DNA of 64,000 bases from an uncultured Bacilli bacterium. GTDB lineage: Bacteria; Bacillota_I; Bacilli_A; RF39; UBA660. The notes under the pieces were generated by a model. That model was not told the origin of the DNA and ran no database searches. It saw only the letters and a program-made list of their open reading frames with translations. Shown here one piece after another: positions 1-6,444 of the stretch. A program made the position numbers and the translations under genes. Positions within the stretch are counted from its first letter, which is position 1. The number at the start of each line of letters is the position of its first letter. The stretch is taken from NCBI GenBank assembly GCA_934101225.1, contig CAKOQK010000004.1, forward strand, positions 11,837 to 75,836, in the 5' to 3' direction.

Positions 1-2
1 GT

Positions 3-86
3 GATGCATTAGAGTGTTTGATTAGAGATAGAACAAAATTTATGGCATTTATTAAACAAGCTATAAAAAAACTAGGAGGAATTTAA
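3..86 (+). CDS. 3' end of an unidentified early phage gene
   Basis: An open frame enters from the left edge and encodes the last 27 residues of a protein ending in KKLGGI, closed by TAA at 84-86. The codons for GG overlap the aggagga Shine-Dalgarno site of the next gene, which starts 2 bases after the stop, so the two are probably co-transcribed and coupled. The next gene also ends in LGGIN for the same reason. Too little remains to assign a function. Confidence 0.5.
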   Translation, partial: DALECLIRDRTKFMAFIKQAIKKLGGI

Positions 87-88
87 AT

Positions 89-361
89 ATGTTTGACCAA
101 ATTAAAACCATTTTAGACACGATTGCAGGGTTTTCCAATGTTCTTGTGTATCAAGAGTTAGAACTCGTCTTAGAGCCTAGTTTAAATGGCGAATATGAAG
201 ATTATCAAAGAAGTTTAAAATTTCAAATTATAAAAATTTATGACGGATTAGAAAAAACTATATATAAAGCAAATTGTAAGGAAAATAATCCGAAGGAATA
301 TTTAGAAAAGATTTTAAAGGATTTAACAAAAATTCAATTAAAGTTAGGAGGAATTAATTGA
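89..361 (+). CDS. Hypothetical early phage protein, 90 aa
   Basis: I do not recognise this protein. It is a small soluble, mostly helical protein with a charged C-terminal half rich in Lys, Glu and Ile and no signal peptide or membrane segment. The ATG follows an aggagga site by 8 bases. Its TGA stop overlaps the next start (TGATG at 359-363), which indicates translational coupling. It sits at the head of the run of small genes typical of the early region of Firmicutes siphophages. Coding is well supported by the ribosome site and tight packing; function is unknown. Confidence 0.7.
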   Translation: MFDQIKTILDTIAGFSNVLVYQELELVLEPSLNGEYEDYQRSLKFQIIKIYDGLEKTIYKANCKENNPKEYLEKILKDLTKIQLKLGGIN

Positions 362-732
362 TGGAATTATGGATTAGAAGTCAAGATAGAGAAAAATTAA
401 TCAAATGCATTGATATAGCAATAGCAACTGATAGTGAAGATGGTAAAACTATTAGAGGTTATAAAATAGTTGAAAATACTGAATATGAAGAATTAGGTTT
501 TTATACATCAAAAGAAAGAACTTTAGAGGTGTTAAATGAAATTCAATCTAAATTGAATTGTAATAAGTTTTTATTAAAACCAAAAACAGGTTTGCTATCT
601 AAAGACGATATCAGAAAAGAAAAAATTTGTTTAGAAGAATTAAATAATATTGATCTAATTGCTGAAAATTCATTATGCAGTATTGAGCCAATTGGTAATC
701 CAGTATTGGTATATGAAATGCCTGAAAAGTAG
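361..732 (+). CDS. Hypothetical early phage protein, 123 aa
   Basis: No family is recognised. The first ATG at 361 overlaps the previous stop and has agttaggagg just upstream, so it is preferred to the in-frame TTG three bases earlier. The protein is soluble and acidic, with an N-terminal MELWIRSQDREKL segment and a middle that reads like alternating strand and helix. It ends 148 bases before the next start, which is the largest gap in this otherwise packed block and may mark the end of a transcription unit. Confidence 0.7.
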   Translation: MELWIRSQDREKLIKCIDIAIATDSEDGKTIRGYKIVENTEYEELGFYTSKERTLEVLNEIQSKLNCNKFLLKPKTGLLSKDDIRKEKICLEELNNIDLIAENSLCSIEPIGNPVLVYEMPEK

Positions 733-745
733 AAAAAATCGAAAA

Positions 746-852
746 ATGGAATTATGGGTAAGTTTTTAAAAGTTAAATTTATGCTAACTATTATAAATAT
801 TAGAAAAAATTAAGATTTAAGCATACACTAAAAACTTTCCACAATTACCTGT
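746..852 (+). repeat. Long imperfect inverted repeat in an intergenic gap
   Basis: The gap between two early genes contains arms that pair imperfectly. Bases about 748-768 (ggaattatgggtaagtttt and following) match the reverse complement of about 829-850 at most positions, with one gap. Inside them TATGCT at 780-785 pairs with AGCATA at 819-824. Transcribed, this would give a hairpin of about 100 nt. There is no adjacent T-run, so it is not a simple terminator. It could be a regulatory leader for the gene at 881 or a relic of a lost gene. Confidence 0.4.
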
Positions 853-880
853 TATGACAAGTTTTATTAGGAGGATTAAG

Positions 881-1210
881 ATGACTAAAGAAGAATTAAT
901 AATAGGATCTTTTAAAAAAGGTTATTGTTGTGACTTAGATGAAATTAAAGACTATTTGAAAAGAATTGATGAGTTAGAGGCTAAACTAACGGGAGAAGAT
1001 AAAGAAACTTACACTTGGTTAATTTATGGCTATAATCAATGTGCCAAATTGTTAAATGAAACAGAACAGCAATGTAAAAAGCAAAAAGAAGTTATTGATA
1101 AATTAAGCAAAATAATCTATGAAATAGATTATTTAAGAAAAACAGCTGGTGGTTATCCTAGTCATTATTTAGATGAATTATTAGATATATTAAAAGAGGT
1201 GTCAGAATGA
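881..1210 (+). CDS. Small early phage protein, coiled-coil family member A
   Basis: This 109-residue protein begins MTKEELIIG and has a motif KKGYCCDLDEIKDYL. Almost the same N-terminus recurs in the gene at 3723, so the two are paralogues over their first 25 residues. The C-terminal part holds KQKEVIDKLSKI and ends LLDILKEVSE, a tail also found at the end of the gene at 1956. The start at 881 is chosen because an aggagg site lies 7 bases upstream; an in-frame ATG at 854 has none. The stop overlaps the next ATG (ATGA). Function is unknown, but its modules are shared across the block. Confidence 0.75.
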   Translation: MTKEELIIGSFKKGYCCDLDEIKDYLKRIDELEAKLTGEDKETYTWLIYGYNQCAKLLNETEQQCKKQKEVIDKLSKIIYEIDYLRKTAGGYPSHYLDELLDILKEVSE

Positions 1211-1620
1211 ACGATAAATGTAAATATTGTGATTATGTTTCTAAATGTTCAAGAATATGTGAATATAATAGCTATTTATGCAAAGTGCATAGGAGTTTTC
1301 CAAAAGTAGTAGATAAATCGTATGAACAGTTACAACAAGAAAACAAAAAATTAAATGGTGCTATACAAACTTACGATATACTTCTAAAAGTAAATGGTGA
1401 AGAAAACAAACAACTAAAAGATAATTGGAATAAGTTAAAAGAATATTTAATAAATGATATAAATGATAGAAATGGTACTAAAATTGCTGAATTTGAAGAG
1501 GGTAATAGAGTAAGTGAAACGATATCTCCAATTTATACATTGATGGAAGATAAGTCAAAAATAATGAAGGAAGTATTAGATAAAATGCAAGAACTAGATG
1601 GAAGTGATAGTAATGAATAA
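1207..1620 (+). CDS. Cys-rich N-terminus plus coiled coil, early phage protein
   Basis: The 137-residue protein has a cysteine cluster in its first 28 residues (CKYCDYVSKC, then further Cys and one His) that could bind zinc. It is followed by a coiled coil starting EQLQQENKKLNG and a segment QLKDNWNKLKEYL. The coiled-coil modules recur in the genes at 1613 and 2261. It overlaps the preceding stop by 4 bases. A zinc-binding head on a shared coiled-coil body suggests a protein- or DNA-binding adaptor, but that is inference. No known family is recognised. Confidence 0.7.
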   Translation: MNDKCKYCDYVSKCSRICEYNSYLCKVHRSFPKVVDKSYEQLQQENKKLNGAIQTYDILLKVNGEENKQLKDNWNKLKEYLINDINDRNGTKIAEFEEGNRVSETISPIYTLMEDKSKIMKEVLDKMQELDGSDSNE

Positions 1621-1963
1621 AGAAGATTTATACCCTTTAATCGGTAAATATTTAAATGGTTACAAGATAATTAAAATAGAAGAAGATCCATTTATAAAAG
1701 GACAAATTAATTTATGGACTGATGAATGGATAACAGAATATTTTGGAGATATAAGTATAGTCAAATTTTTTATAAGACCAGAGAGCAATTCATCTAAGAT
1801 ATACAATGAACTAATTAATAAAGAAATATACCAACTAAAAGATAATTGGAATAAGTTAAAACAAAAAATGTTAGATAGTTTTAATAAAACTCAAGATGTA
1901 CAATTTTTAGATGTATTACAAGATATGCTAGAACTAGAACAAGGAAGTGATAGCAATGAATAA
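1613..1963 (+). CDS. Early phage protein with shared C-terminal coiled coil
   Basis: This 116-residue protein has an N-terminal globular part (LYPLIGKYLNGYKIIKI, then an acidic aromatic stretch) unlike its neighbours. It then carries YQLKDNWNKLKQKM and ends ELEQGSDSNE, nearly identical to the ends of the genes at 1207 and 2261. The start at 1613 has ggaagtga 6 bases upstream and lies inside the end of the previous gene. The pattern of a variable head joined to a repeated tail is typical of the whole 0.9-4.8 kb block. Function is unknown. Confidence 0.7.
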   Translation: MNKEDLYPLIGKYLNGYKIIKIEEDPFIKGQINLWTDEWITEYFGDISIVKFFIRPESNSSKIYNELINKEIYQLKDNWNKLKQKMLDSFNKTQDVQFLDVLQDMLELEQGSDSNE

Positions 1964-2264
1964 AGAATTAATTATAACTAAAGAAGATATAGAATTATTA
2001 AAAGAAATGAAAGAAAATTGCTTAAAGTCTAGTGTTTATGATGATGAAAAAAGATTATTAAAGGCAAATGCTATCACAAAATTTCTTAACTTATTAGACA
2101 CAAATAAAAAGCAAAAAGAAGTGATTGATAAAGTTAAAAAACGTTGTGAAATAGAAATAAATGCTTCTAATCATTATTTACAAAATCATAGTAGTCAACA
2201 AGAGTTATGCCATAAGGTAGCACACCAGAGAATTTTAGACATATTAAAAGAGGTATCAGAATGA
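1956..2264 (+). CDS. Small helical early phage protein, shared-module family
   Basis: This 102-residue all-helical protein starts MNKELIITKEDIELL, contains KKQKEVIDKVKKRCE and ends ILDILKEVSE. The last two segments match the gene at 881, so it looks like a recombinant of the same building blocks with a different head. The ATG at 1956 lies 7 bases after ggaag and inside the previous coding end; the GTG at 1947 has no site. The stop overlaps the next start. No function can be assigned. Confidence 0.7.
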   Translation: MNKELIITKEDIELLKEMKENCLKSSVYDDEKRLLKANAITKFLNLLDTNKKQKEVIDKVKKRCEIEINASNHYLQNHSSQQELCHKVAHQRILDILKEVSE

Positions 2265-2707
2265 GTATATATGAAGCAAGTATAACTAATCCTAAAAAGC
2301 AATTAGAATTTTATAAAGATTTATCCGAACAGTTACAACAAGAAAACAAAATATTAAAAGAAAATGCAGAAAATAATGACAAAGTAGTTGATAAAGTAAA
2401 TTGGGAAAATTTGTTGTTAAAAAAAGAAAATAAACAACTAAAAGAATGCTATTGTAATAGAACTGATTGTTCTGGAAGAATAAAAAATAGTAGAAACTAT
2501 GATAGTCTTTATCAAAAATATAATAAGCAATTAGATAATTGGAATAAGTTAAAAGAAGATTTGAAATTGATTTTAGATTATAGTTTTGGTGAAGATGCTT
2601 CAAGTTGGGACAAGATATATGGTGAACATGCTAAAGCAACTTTAAAATTTATGGAAGAATTAGAACAAGGAAGTGACGATAGTAATGGCAGAATGGAAAA
2701 AAGATAA
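2261..2707 (+). CDS. Coiled-coil early phage protein with CNRTDC motif
   Basis: This 148-residue protein is largely a coiled coil with SEQLQQENKILKE near the N-terminus and DNWNKLKEDL in the C-terminal half. Between them is a short CYCNRTDCSGR segment that may bind metal. It ends ELEQGSDDSNGRMEKR, extending the ELEQGSDSNE tail seen in the gene at 1613. The start is coupled to the previous gene (ATGA at 2261). Variants of this architecture are common in early regions of gut Firmicutes phages. A role in replication or host takeover would be a guess. Confidence 0.7.
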   Translation: MSIYEASITNPKKQLEFYKDLSEQLQQENKILKENAENNDKVVDKVNWENLLLKKENKQLKECYCNRTDCSGRIKNSRNYDSLYQKYNKQLDNWNKLKEDLKLILDYSFGEDASSWDKIYGEHAKATLKFMEELEQGSDDSNGRMEKR

Positions 2708-2873
2708 TTTGGAAAAGATAAGAATTACAATTGAAATACCTAAAAATACAATAGCATTTGTAGTAAATACACTTTCACAAGAAAAAAATAAAATTGTAAT
2801 GAGTAACACTCATTATGATAGTGAAGATATTGAAAAACTAAAAGGAGATATTAATGAAAATAACAATATATGA
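2685..2873 (+). CDS. Very small early phage protein, 62 aa
   Basis: The ATG at 2685 lies inside the end of the previous gene, 12 bases after the aaggaag site; the GTG at 2673 is a poorer start. The protein (MAEWKKDNLEKIRITIEIP and onward) reads like two strands followed by a helix and has a charged C-terminus ending NENNNI. It overlaps the next gene by 20 bases. No homologue is recognised. Coding is supported by packing and the ribosome site rather than by any family match. Confidence 0.6.
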   Translation: MAEWKKDNLEKIRITIEIPKNTIAFVVNTLSQEKNKIVMSNTHYDSEDIEKLKGDINENNNI

Positions 2874-3195
2874 ATTATTAGGATTAGTGAAAGATGGCAA
2901 AGCACCTAAAAAAATAAAATATGATGATAAAATTTGGGATTATCGTAATGATAGCCAAGATTATTCTTGTTTTAACGAAAATGATTTAATTGGACGTTTA
3001 TTTTATAGTTTACCAATAAATGAATTTATAAACAATTATGTAGAAATAATCGAGAAACCAAAGAAGATAGAAAAATGTAAAGATTATGAGATTTTTTTAG
3101 GAATAGATGATTATATAGAATATATAAAAACTAGAGCAATCAATGAATTAATGGATGAAATAAACAATTTAAAGGAGAATGATAATAATGAATAA
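2854..3195 (+). CDS. Early phage protein of a paralogous pair (IDDYIEYIK)
   Basis: This 113-residue protein starts 5 bases after aaaggagat. Its N-terminus resembles short phage proteins that open with ITIYELLGLVKDGKAPKKI. The C-terminal segment KCKDYEIFLGIDDYIEYIKT followed by an ELMDEI helix is paralogous to the end of the next gene (CKGYECFNSIDDYIEHLRT, then ELIDI). The two genes are adjacent and overlap, which suggests a local duplication followed by replacement of the N-terminal domain. Function is unknown. Confidence 0.7.
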   Translation: MKITIYELLGLVKDGKAPKKIKYDDKIWDYRNDSQDYSCFNENDLIGRLFYSLPINEFINNYVEIIEKPKKIEKCKDYEIFLGIDDYIEYIKTRAINELMDEINNLKENDNNE

Positions 3196-3571
3196 AGAAA
3201 GATTTATTAAAATGCTAGAACAAGCAAAAGAAGATGAATACGGAAGATTATATGTTTTAGGAGAATATAATAACAAAATCTATTTTGGAACTATAACGAC
3301 TATTTGTGATGATATATTTAAAGATAATAAAAGTGCTGAAATATATGACAGACACTTTTGGAATGATGATACTTTAGATTGTTACGTGGTATCAACTAGA
3401 AACAATGAAGATATCAAATATAAAGTTCCAGAAAGAATTGGCTATTGTAAAGGATATGAATGTTTTAATAGTATTGATGATTATATAGAACATTTAAGAA
3501 CAAAAATTGATGAGCTGATAGATATATCAAATAAATATTCTAGATTGTTAGAGAAAGGTGCTAATGATTAA
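3188..3571 (+). CDS. Early phage protein of the same paralogous pair
   Basis: This 127-residue protein starts at 3188, eleven bases after an aaaggag site; the in-frame ATG at 3179 is too close to that site. The first 90 residues form a mixed, probably beta-rich domain (LYVLGEYNNKIYFGTITTI). The last 40 residues (CKGYECFNSIDDYIEHLRT and an ELIDISNKYSRLL helix) match the end of the previous gene. The shared tail may be an interaction module. No known domain is recognised. Confidence 0.7.
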   Translation: MNKERFIKMLEQAKEDEYGRLYVLGEYNNKIYFGTITTICDDIFKDNKSAEIYDRHFWNDDTLDCYVVSTRNNEDIKYKVPERIGYCKGYECFNSIDDYIEHLRTKIDELIDISNKYSRLLEKGAND

Positions 3572-3703
3572 ATGAAGAAAAAAGAAATAGATATAGTAGA
3601 TATTAAAAATGCTGATTACTTAAAATTTTATGTAGAAAATGACTTTATTTATTGTGAAAATGAATATGGTGAAAGAGTGATCGTAGGAGATTTATATCAT
3701 TAA
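3572..3703 (+). CDS. Tiny early phage protein, 43 aa
   Basis: Directly after the previous stop an ATG opens a 43-codon frame ending TAA at 3701-3703. The protein (MKKKEIDIVDIKNADYLKFY, then a short acidic stretch ending VIVGDLYH) looks like a small folded beta-rich protein. There is a gagaaagg site about 15 bases upstream and the start is only one base from the previous stop, so translation is probably coupled. No family is recognised. Its length makes the call moderate. Confidence 0.5.
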   Translation: MKKKEIDIVDIKNADYLKFYVENDFIYCENEYGERVIVGDLYH

Positions 3704-3722
3704 CATGAGGAGTTAAATTGGA

Positions 3723-4100
3723 ATGACTAAAGAAGAATTAATAATAGGATTTTTTGAAAAAGGTTATTGTTGTGACTTAGATGAAGTTAAAGATACTTGT
3801 TTAGGCTTATTAAAAGAAAATCAAGAATTAAAAAATCAACTTGAAGATAAAGACAATTTTATAAATAAATTACAGGCAACAAAAGGCAAGTTAAATAAAT
3901 GGGATTATGAAAATACAATGAAACAAGAAAAGTTTTTAAAGTATTTAGAAGATGAATTAAAACGAATTAATCCTAGCGAGTTAACAGTTCGTGAACTTGT
4001 TGATTCGGAATTAGATAATGTTGGGTTTACTCAATATTTGACTTATAAAGAAGTTTTACAAAAATATAAAAAAATAATGAACGGATCTGAACAGTTCTGA
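3723..4100 (+). CDS. Small early phage protein, coiled-coil family member B
   Basis: This 125-residue protein begins MTKEELIIGFFEKGYCCDLD, almost the same as the gene at 881, and the DNA is also nearly identical over that stretch. The middle is a coiled coil (LKENQELKNQLEDKDNFI). The C-terminus holds KQEKFLKYLEDELKRI and EVLQKYKKIMNG, paralogous to KQQKFIKFLEDEIKIN and EILQKYRSIIRG in the gene at 4368. It is therefore a hybrid of two local families. It starts after a gaggag site and ends with TGA. Function is unknown. Confidence 0.75.
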   Translation: MTKEELIIGFFEKGYCCDLDEVKDTCLGLLKENQELKNQLEDKDNFINKLQATKGKLNKWDYENTMKQEKFLKYLEDELKRINPSELTVRELVDSELDNVGFTQYLTYKEVLQKYKKIMNGSEQF

Positions 4101-4119
4101 ACGAAGGAGGAAAAGAAAA

Positions 4120-4359
4120 ATGAATAAAGATTTATATTATGAATTAAAGTGTTTAATGGATAAAAAAGGAAAATTAGAATGGTTTTTACAAGTATTAAAA
4201 GATCATCCAAGTAAGAGTGAAATAGTATTACTTCGTGGTGGTGTAAGTATGTCACTTGAAGATGCTGATATAGAAATGTTAATCCCTTATTATGAAAACA
4301 AAATTAAATTATTAGAAGATAAAATAAATAAATTCTATTTGTCTAAAACTATTGATTAG
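4120..4359 (+). CDS. Small early phage protein, 79 aa
   Basis: The start follows gaaggaggaaaag, one of the strongest ribosome sites in the block. The protein has two helices flanking a short strand region (ELKCLMDKKGKLEWFLQVL, then IVLLRGGVSMSLEDADIEML, then a terminal helix). Similar short phage proteins with a conserved central beta-hairpin occur in Firmicutes phages, but I cannot name the family. It ends 8 bases before the next start. No motif points to a function. Confidence 0.65.
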   Translation: MNKDLYYELKCLMDKKGKLEWFLQVLKDHPSKSEIVLLRGGVSMSLEDADIEMLIPYYENKIKLLEDKINKFYLSKTID

Positions 4360-4367
4360 GAGGAAAA

Positions 4368-4793
4368 ATGAATAATATTGATAAAGATATATTAAAACGA
4401 AATATTATTAGATGTGAAAAAGCATTAAATGAAAATAATAAGAAATACAAGTTTGATCTTGATTATAAAAAAATGTGGGAGGATCTTGTTGATAAATCTT
4501 TAGATTTACAAGAAGAAAATCGAGAATTAAAACTGCAAAATTTAGATTTAAGAAATGTCTATTTTAATGTAACTCACATAAATAAAATCTATACAAAAAA
4601 AATAAACAGATATATTGCTAAACAACAAAAGTTTATAAAGTTTTTAGAGGATGAAATAAAAATTAATAAAATAAAATATGGAGATACATTAACCGATATA
4701 AGTTATTTTGATGTTACTATTCGTATTAATGTTTTTACAGAAATTTTGCAAAAATATAGAAGTATAATAAGAGGAAATAAAGATGAAAAGTAG
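4368..4793 (+). CDS. Coiled-coil early phage protein
   Basis: This 141-residue protein starts 5 bases after taggagg. It is mostly helical, with a central coiled coil (LDLQEENRELKLQNLDL). The C-terminal segment KQQKFIKFLEDEIKIN followed by EILQKYRSIIRGN is paralogous to the end of the gene at 3723. The tail module is thus used twice with unrelated heads. It overlaps the next gene by 11 bases. No enzymatic motif is present. Confidence 0.7.
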   Translation: MNNIDKDILKRNIIRCEKALNENNKKYKFDLDYKKMWEDLVDKSLDLQEENRELKLQNLDLRNVYFNVTHINKIYTKKINRYIAKQQKFIKFLEDEIKINKIKYGDTLTDISYFDVTIRINVFTEILQKYRSIIRGNKDEK

Positions 4794-5052
4794 TGAATTT
4801 ATAATTAAAGCAAAAGAATTAGTAAAAAAATATGCTAATGAGCATTTAGATAAAAGTGATGACATACCTGAATTTGATGTATTTGTAGTTTGGTATGCTT
4901 ATGAATTAGGACATAGTAAAGCATTATTGAGTACAACGCTATTAGATGGTATGTATTATGAAATAACTTATAATTCAAATAAAAATGAAATATATTTTGA
5001 TGCTTATAAAAAATTTGAAAATAAATGTATAAATATAGGAGATGATAAATAA
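4783..5052 (+). CDS. Hypothetical early phage protein, 89 aa
   Basis: This small protein starts MKSSEFIIKAKELVKKYANE, preceded by agaggaaataaag and inside the end of the previous gene. It carries DIPEFDVFVVWYAYELGHSK, a pattern seen in small phage proteins with a conserved VVW core whose role is unknown. The second half is beta-rich. The last base of its stop is the first base of the next ATG (TAATG). Function is not known. Confidence 0.65.
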   Translation: MKSSEFIIKAKELVKKYANEHLDKSDDIPEFDVFVVWYAYELGHSKALLSTTLLDGMYYEITYNSNKNEIYFDAYKKFENKCINIGDDK

Positions 5053-5234
5053 TGAATGTAATACAATGCAACAATAAATTATTTATTGATGGAAAAGAAA
5101 TAAAACAGCCAAAATCACTATTTTTCAAAAATTGTGTTTGTACAGTTAATAATAAGATATATGTTAATGGTAAAGAACAAATTAAAGGTAAGTGGAAATA
5201 TACTATAAAATCTATATTTCACACTTTGTTTTAG
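5052..5234 (+). CDS. Small beta-rich phage protein, 60 aa
   Basis: The ATG overlaps the preceding stop. The sequence alternates short strands and turns: IQCNNKLFIDGKEIKQ, then NKIYVNGKEQIKGKWKYTI. This repeated pattern of nK.yvnGkei resembles small phage or bacterial beta-hairpin proteins. It ends in a hydrophobic LFHTLF-type tail. It is followed after 9 bases by the membrane-protein gene at 5244. No function is known. Confidence 0.55.
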   Translation: MNVIQCNNKLFIDGKEIKQPKSLFFKNCVCTVNNKIYVNGKEQIKGKWKYTIKSIFHTLF

Positions 5235-5243
5235 GAGGTAAAG

Positions 5244-5423
5244 ATGAAAATAAATAATTCAAATGATGGAATGGGGTTTGTTGGTTTATTAACAATAGTA
5301 TTTATTGTTTTAAAATTAACTAAAGTAATTAGTTGGAGTTGGTTATGGGTATTAAGCCCATTATGGATAAGTTTAGTAATAGGACTATTACTTATTATAA
5401 TTTATTTTATTATTGTGAGGTAA
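5244..5423 (+). CDS. Small two-helix phage membrane protein
   Basis: A ttaggaggt site precedes this 59-codon gene. The product has a short polar start (MKINNSNDGMG) and two hydrophobic segments, about residues 11-26 and 36-58, with a Trp-rich turn (ISWSWLWVLSPLW). This matches the pattern of very small membrane proteins common in Firmicutes phages, some annotated as transmembrane Fragile-X-F proteins; that link is from memory. It lies directly upstream of a lipoprotein gene, so both products probably act at the host envelope. Confidence 0.65.
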   Translation: MKINNSNDGMGFVGLLTIVFIVLKLTKVISWSWLWVLSPLWISLVIGLLLIIIYFIIVR

Positions 5424-5425
5424 AA

Positions 5426-5830
5426 ATGAAAAACAAAATAATAGCTTTAATTGTTATAGGATTATTTGTATTAACAGCAATAGGATGTACAAGTGCAGAA
5501 ACTGTATCTTATAATATAAGCCGAGAAAGTGACGAATTTAAAGTAAAGAGAAGAATTACATTTGTTAATTTAAGAACTGGAGATTACTTATTTACTATGA
5601 CAGGTAAATGCTCTATTCAAGGTGGCAGTGGAAGTATAAATAGTGAATTAGAAGTAGTTTGTAGAATCGGAGAAGATAAATATCAAAAACATATGTTATA
5701 TTTAGCTGAAGAAACAACTTATGTTGTAGAACAATTAGAAGATAGCGATGTATCAAGATATGATTATGAATTTGTATTTAGACCAGAAGCAATTATTCCT
5801 ATTGAGATTAAAACACAAGTAGGTGATTAA
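5426..5830 (+). CDS. Phage beta-sandwich lipoprotein
   Basis: The start at 5426 follows gtgaggtaa. The 134-residue product has a lipoprotein-type signal (MKNKIIALIVIGLFVLTAIG then Cys21) and a mature beta-rich domain. Conserved-looking stretches are SRESDEFKVKRRITFVNLRTG, CSIQGGSGS and GEDKYQKHMLYL. The same stretches occur in a family of phage lipoproteins often called beta-sandwich lipoproteins. It would sit on the outer face of the host membrane. A role in superinfection exclusion is plausible for phage lipoproteins but unproven here. Confidence 0.7.
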   Translation: MKNKIIALIVIGLFVLTAIGCTSAETVSYNISRESDEFKVKRRITFVNLRTGDYLFTMTGKCSIQGGSGSINSELEVVCRIGEDKYQKHMLYLAEETTYVVEQLEDSDVSRYDYEFVFRPEAIIPIEIKTQVGD

Positions 5831-5833
5831 AAA

Positions 5834-5932
5834 ATGGGTAATTTTATATTAGGTTTATTAGCAGGAATTTTTATAGGAACACTTATGTTAATGTTTTTAC
5901 TCATTATTTTAAATGCTGCTAAAGATGATTAA
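5834..5932 (+). CDS. Single-pass phage micro-membrane protein, 32 aa
   Basis: A 32-codon frame encodes MGNFILGLLAGIFIGTLMLM followed by a hydrophobic tail and NAAKDD. It is one transmembrane helix with a GxxxG-like face and resembles the DUF3789-type small phage proteins (assignment from memory). It starts 3 bases after the lipoprotein stop, and its own stop overlaps the next start. Its size limits confidence, but its position between two real genes and its clean hydrophobic profile support coding. Confidence 0.5.
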   Translation: MGNFILGLLAGIFIGTLMLMFLLIILNAAKDD

Positions 5933-6443
5933 TTTTAAAGATCAATGTGATATTTGTAAGCATTTTGAAATACTTATAGGATATAAAAATGAATGTCTTT
6001 GTATTAATTGTTTATTAAAAATATTAAAAGAAAGGAATGTGATTGATATGAATGGAATAGAAAGAATCAAAATATTATCTGCTAAAATAACGGATAAACC
6101 TTTACTTAAAATAGTAGAATATCTTTTATCAAGAGAAGATATGAACGATAAATATTTAGCTGAAGAAAAAAGTTTATCTCAAATGATATCATATATTAGA
6201 TCAGAAGCAAAAAAACAAGCCAAAAATGGAGTAGCTATGATTGAGGATGAAGTTGTCTATGGATGGGCTATACATTATTTTGACGAAACAAATAAAGATT
6301 TAGGATTAGATAAAAAAGTCGATAAAATAGAACTAGAAGATGATAATTCTAAAACTATTGAAAATAAACCAAAAAAGATAATTTCTAAAAAGCCAAAACA
6401 AGATGTGGTACCAGAAGGACAATTACAATTAGAATTATTTTAA
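5925..6443 (+). CDS. PcfK / AcrIIA9-family protein with zinc-ribbon-like head
   Basis: This 172-residue protein has two parts. Residues 1-40 carry five cysteines (CDICKH, then CLCINC), suggesting a zinc ribbon. From about residue 42 it matches the PcfK family, which NCBI also names Cas9 inhibitor AcrIIA9 family. The hallmarks are SLSQMISYIRSEAKKQAKNG and IEDEVVYGWAIHYFDE, followed by a Lys-rich linker and the terminal QLQLELF. Known AcrIIA9 members inhibit type II Cas9, but most family members are untested. It is coupled to the PcfJ-like gene downstream. An internal ATG at 6048 with aaagga upstream could give the 131-residue domain alone. Confidence 0.75.
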   Translation: MINFKDQCDICKHFEILIGYKNECLCINCLLKILKERNVIDMNGIERIKILSAKITDKPLLKIVEYLLSREDMNDKYLAEEKSLSQMISYIRSEAKKQAKNGVAMIEDEVVYGWAIHYFDETNKDLGLDKKVDKIELEDDNSKTIENKPKKIISKKPKQDVVPEGQLQLELF

Positions 6444-6444
6444 A

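Noticed and set aside
2292..2603. Long open frame on the minus strand
   Set aside because: It is a shadow of the coiled-coil gene at 2261, with no ribosome site and a biased Phe/Tyr/Leu composition typical of the complement of Lys/Glu-rich coding DNA.
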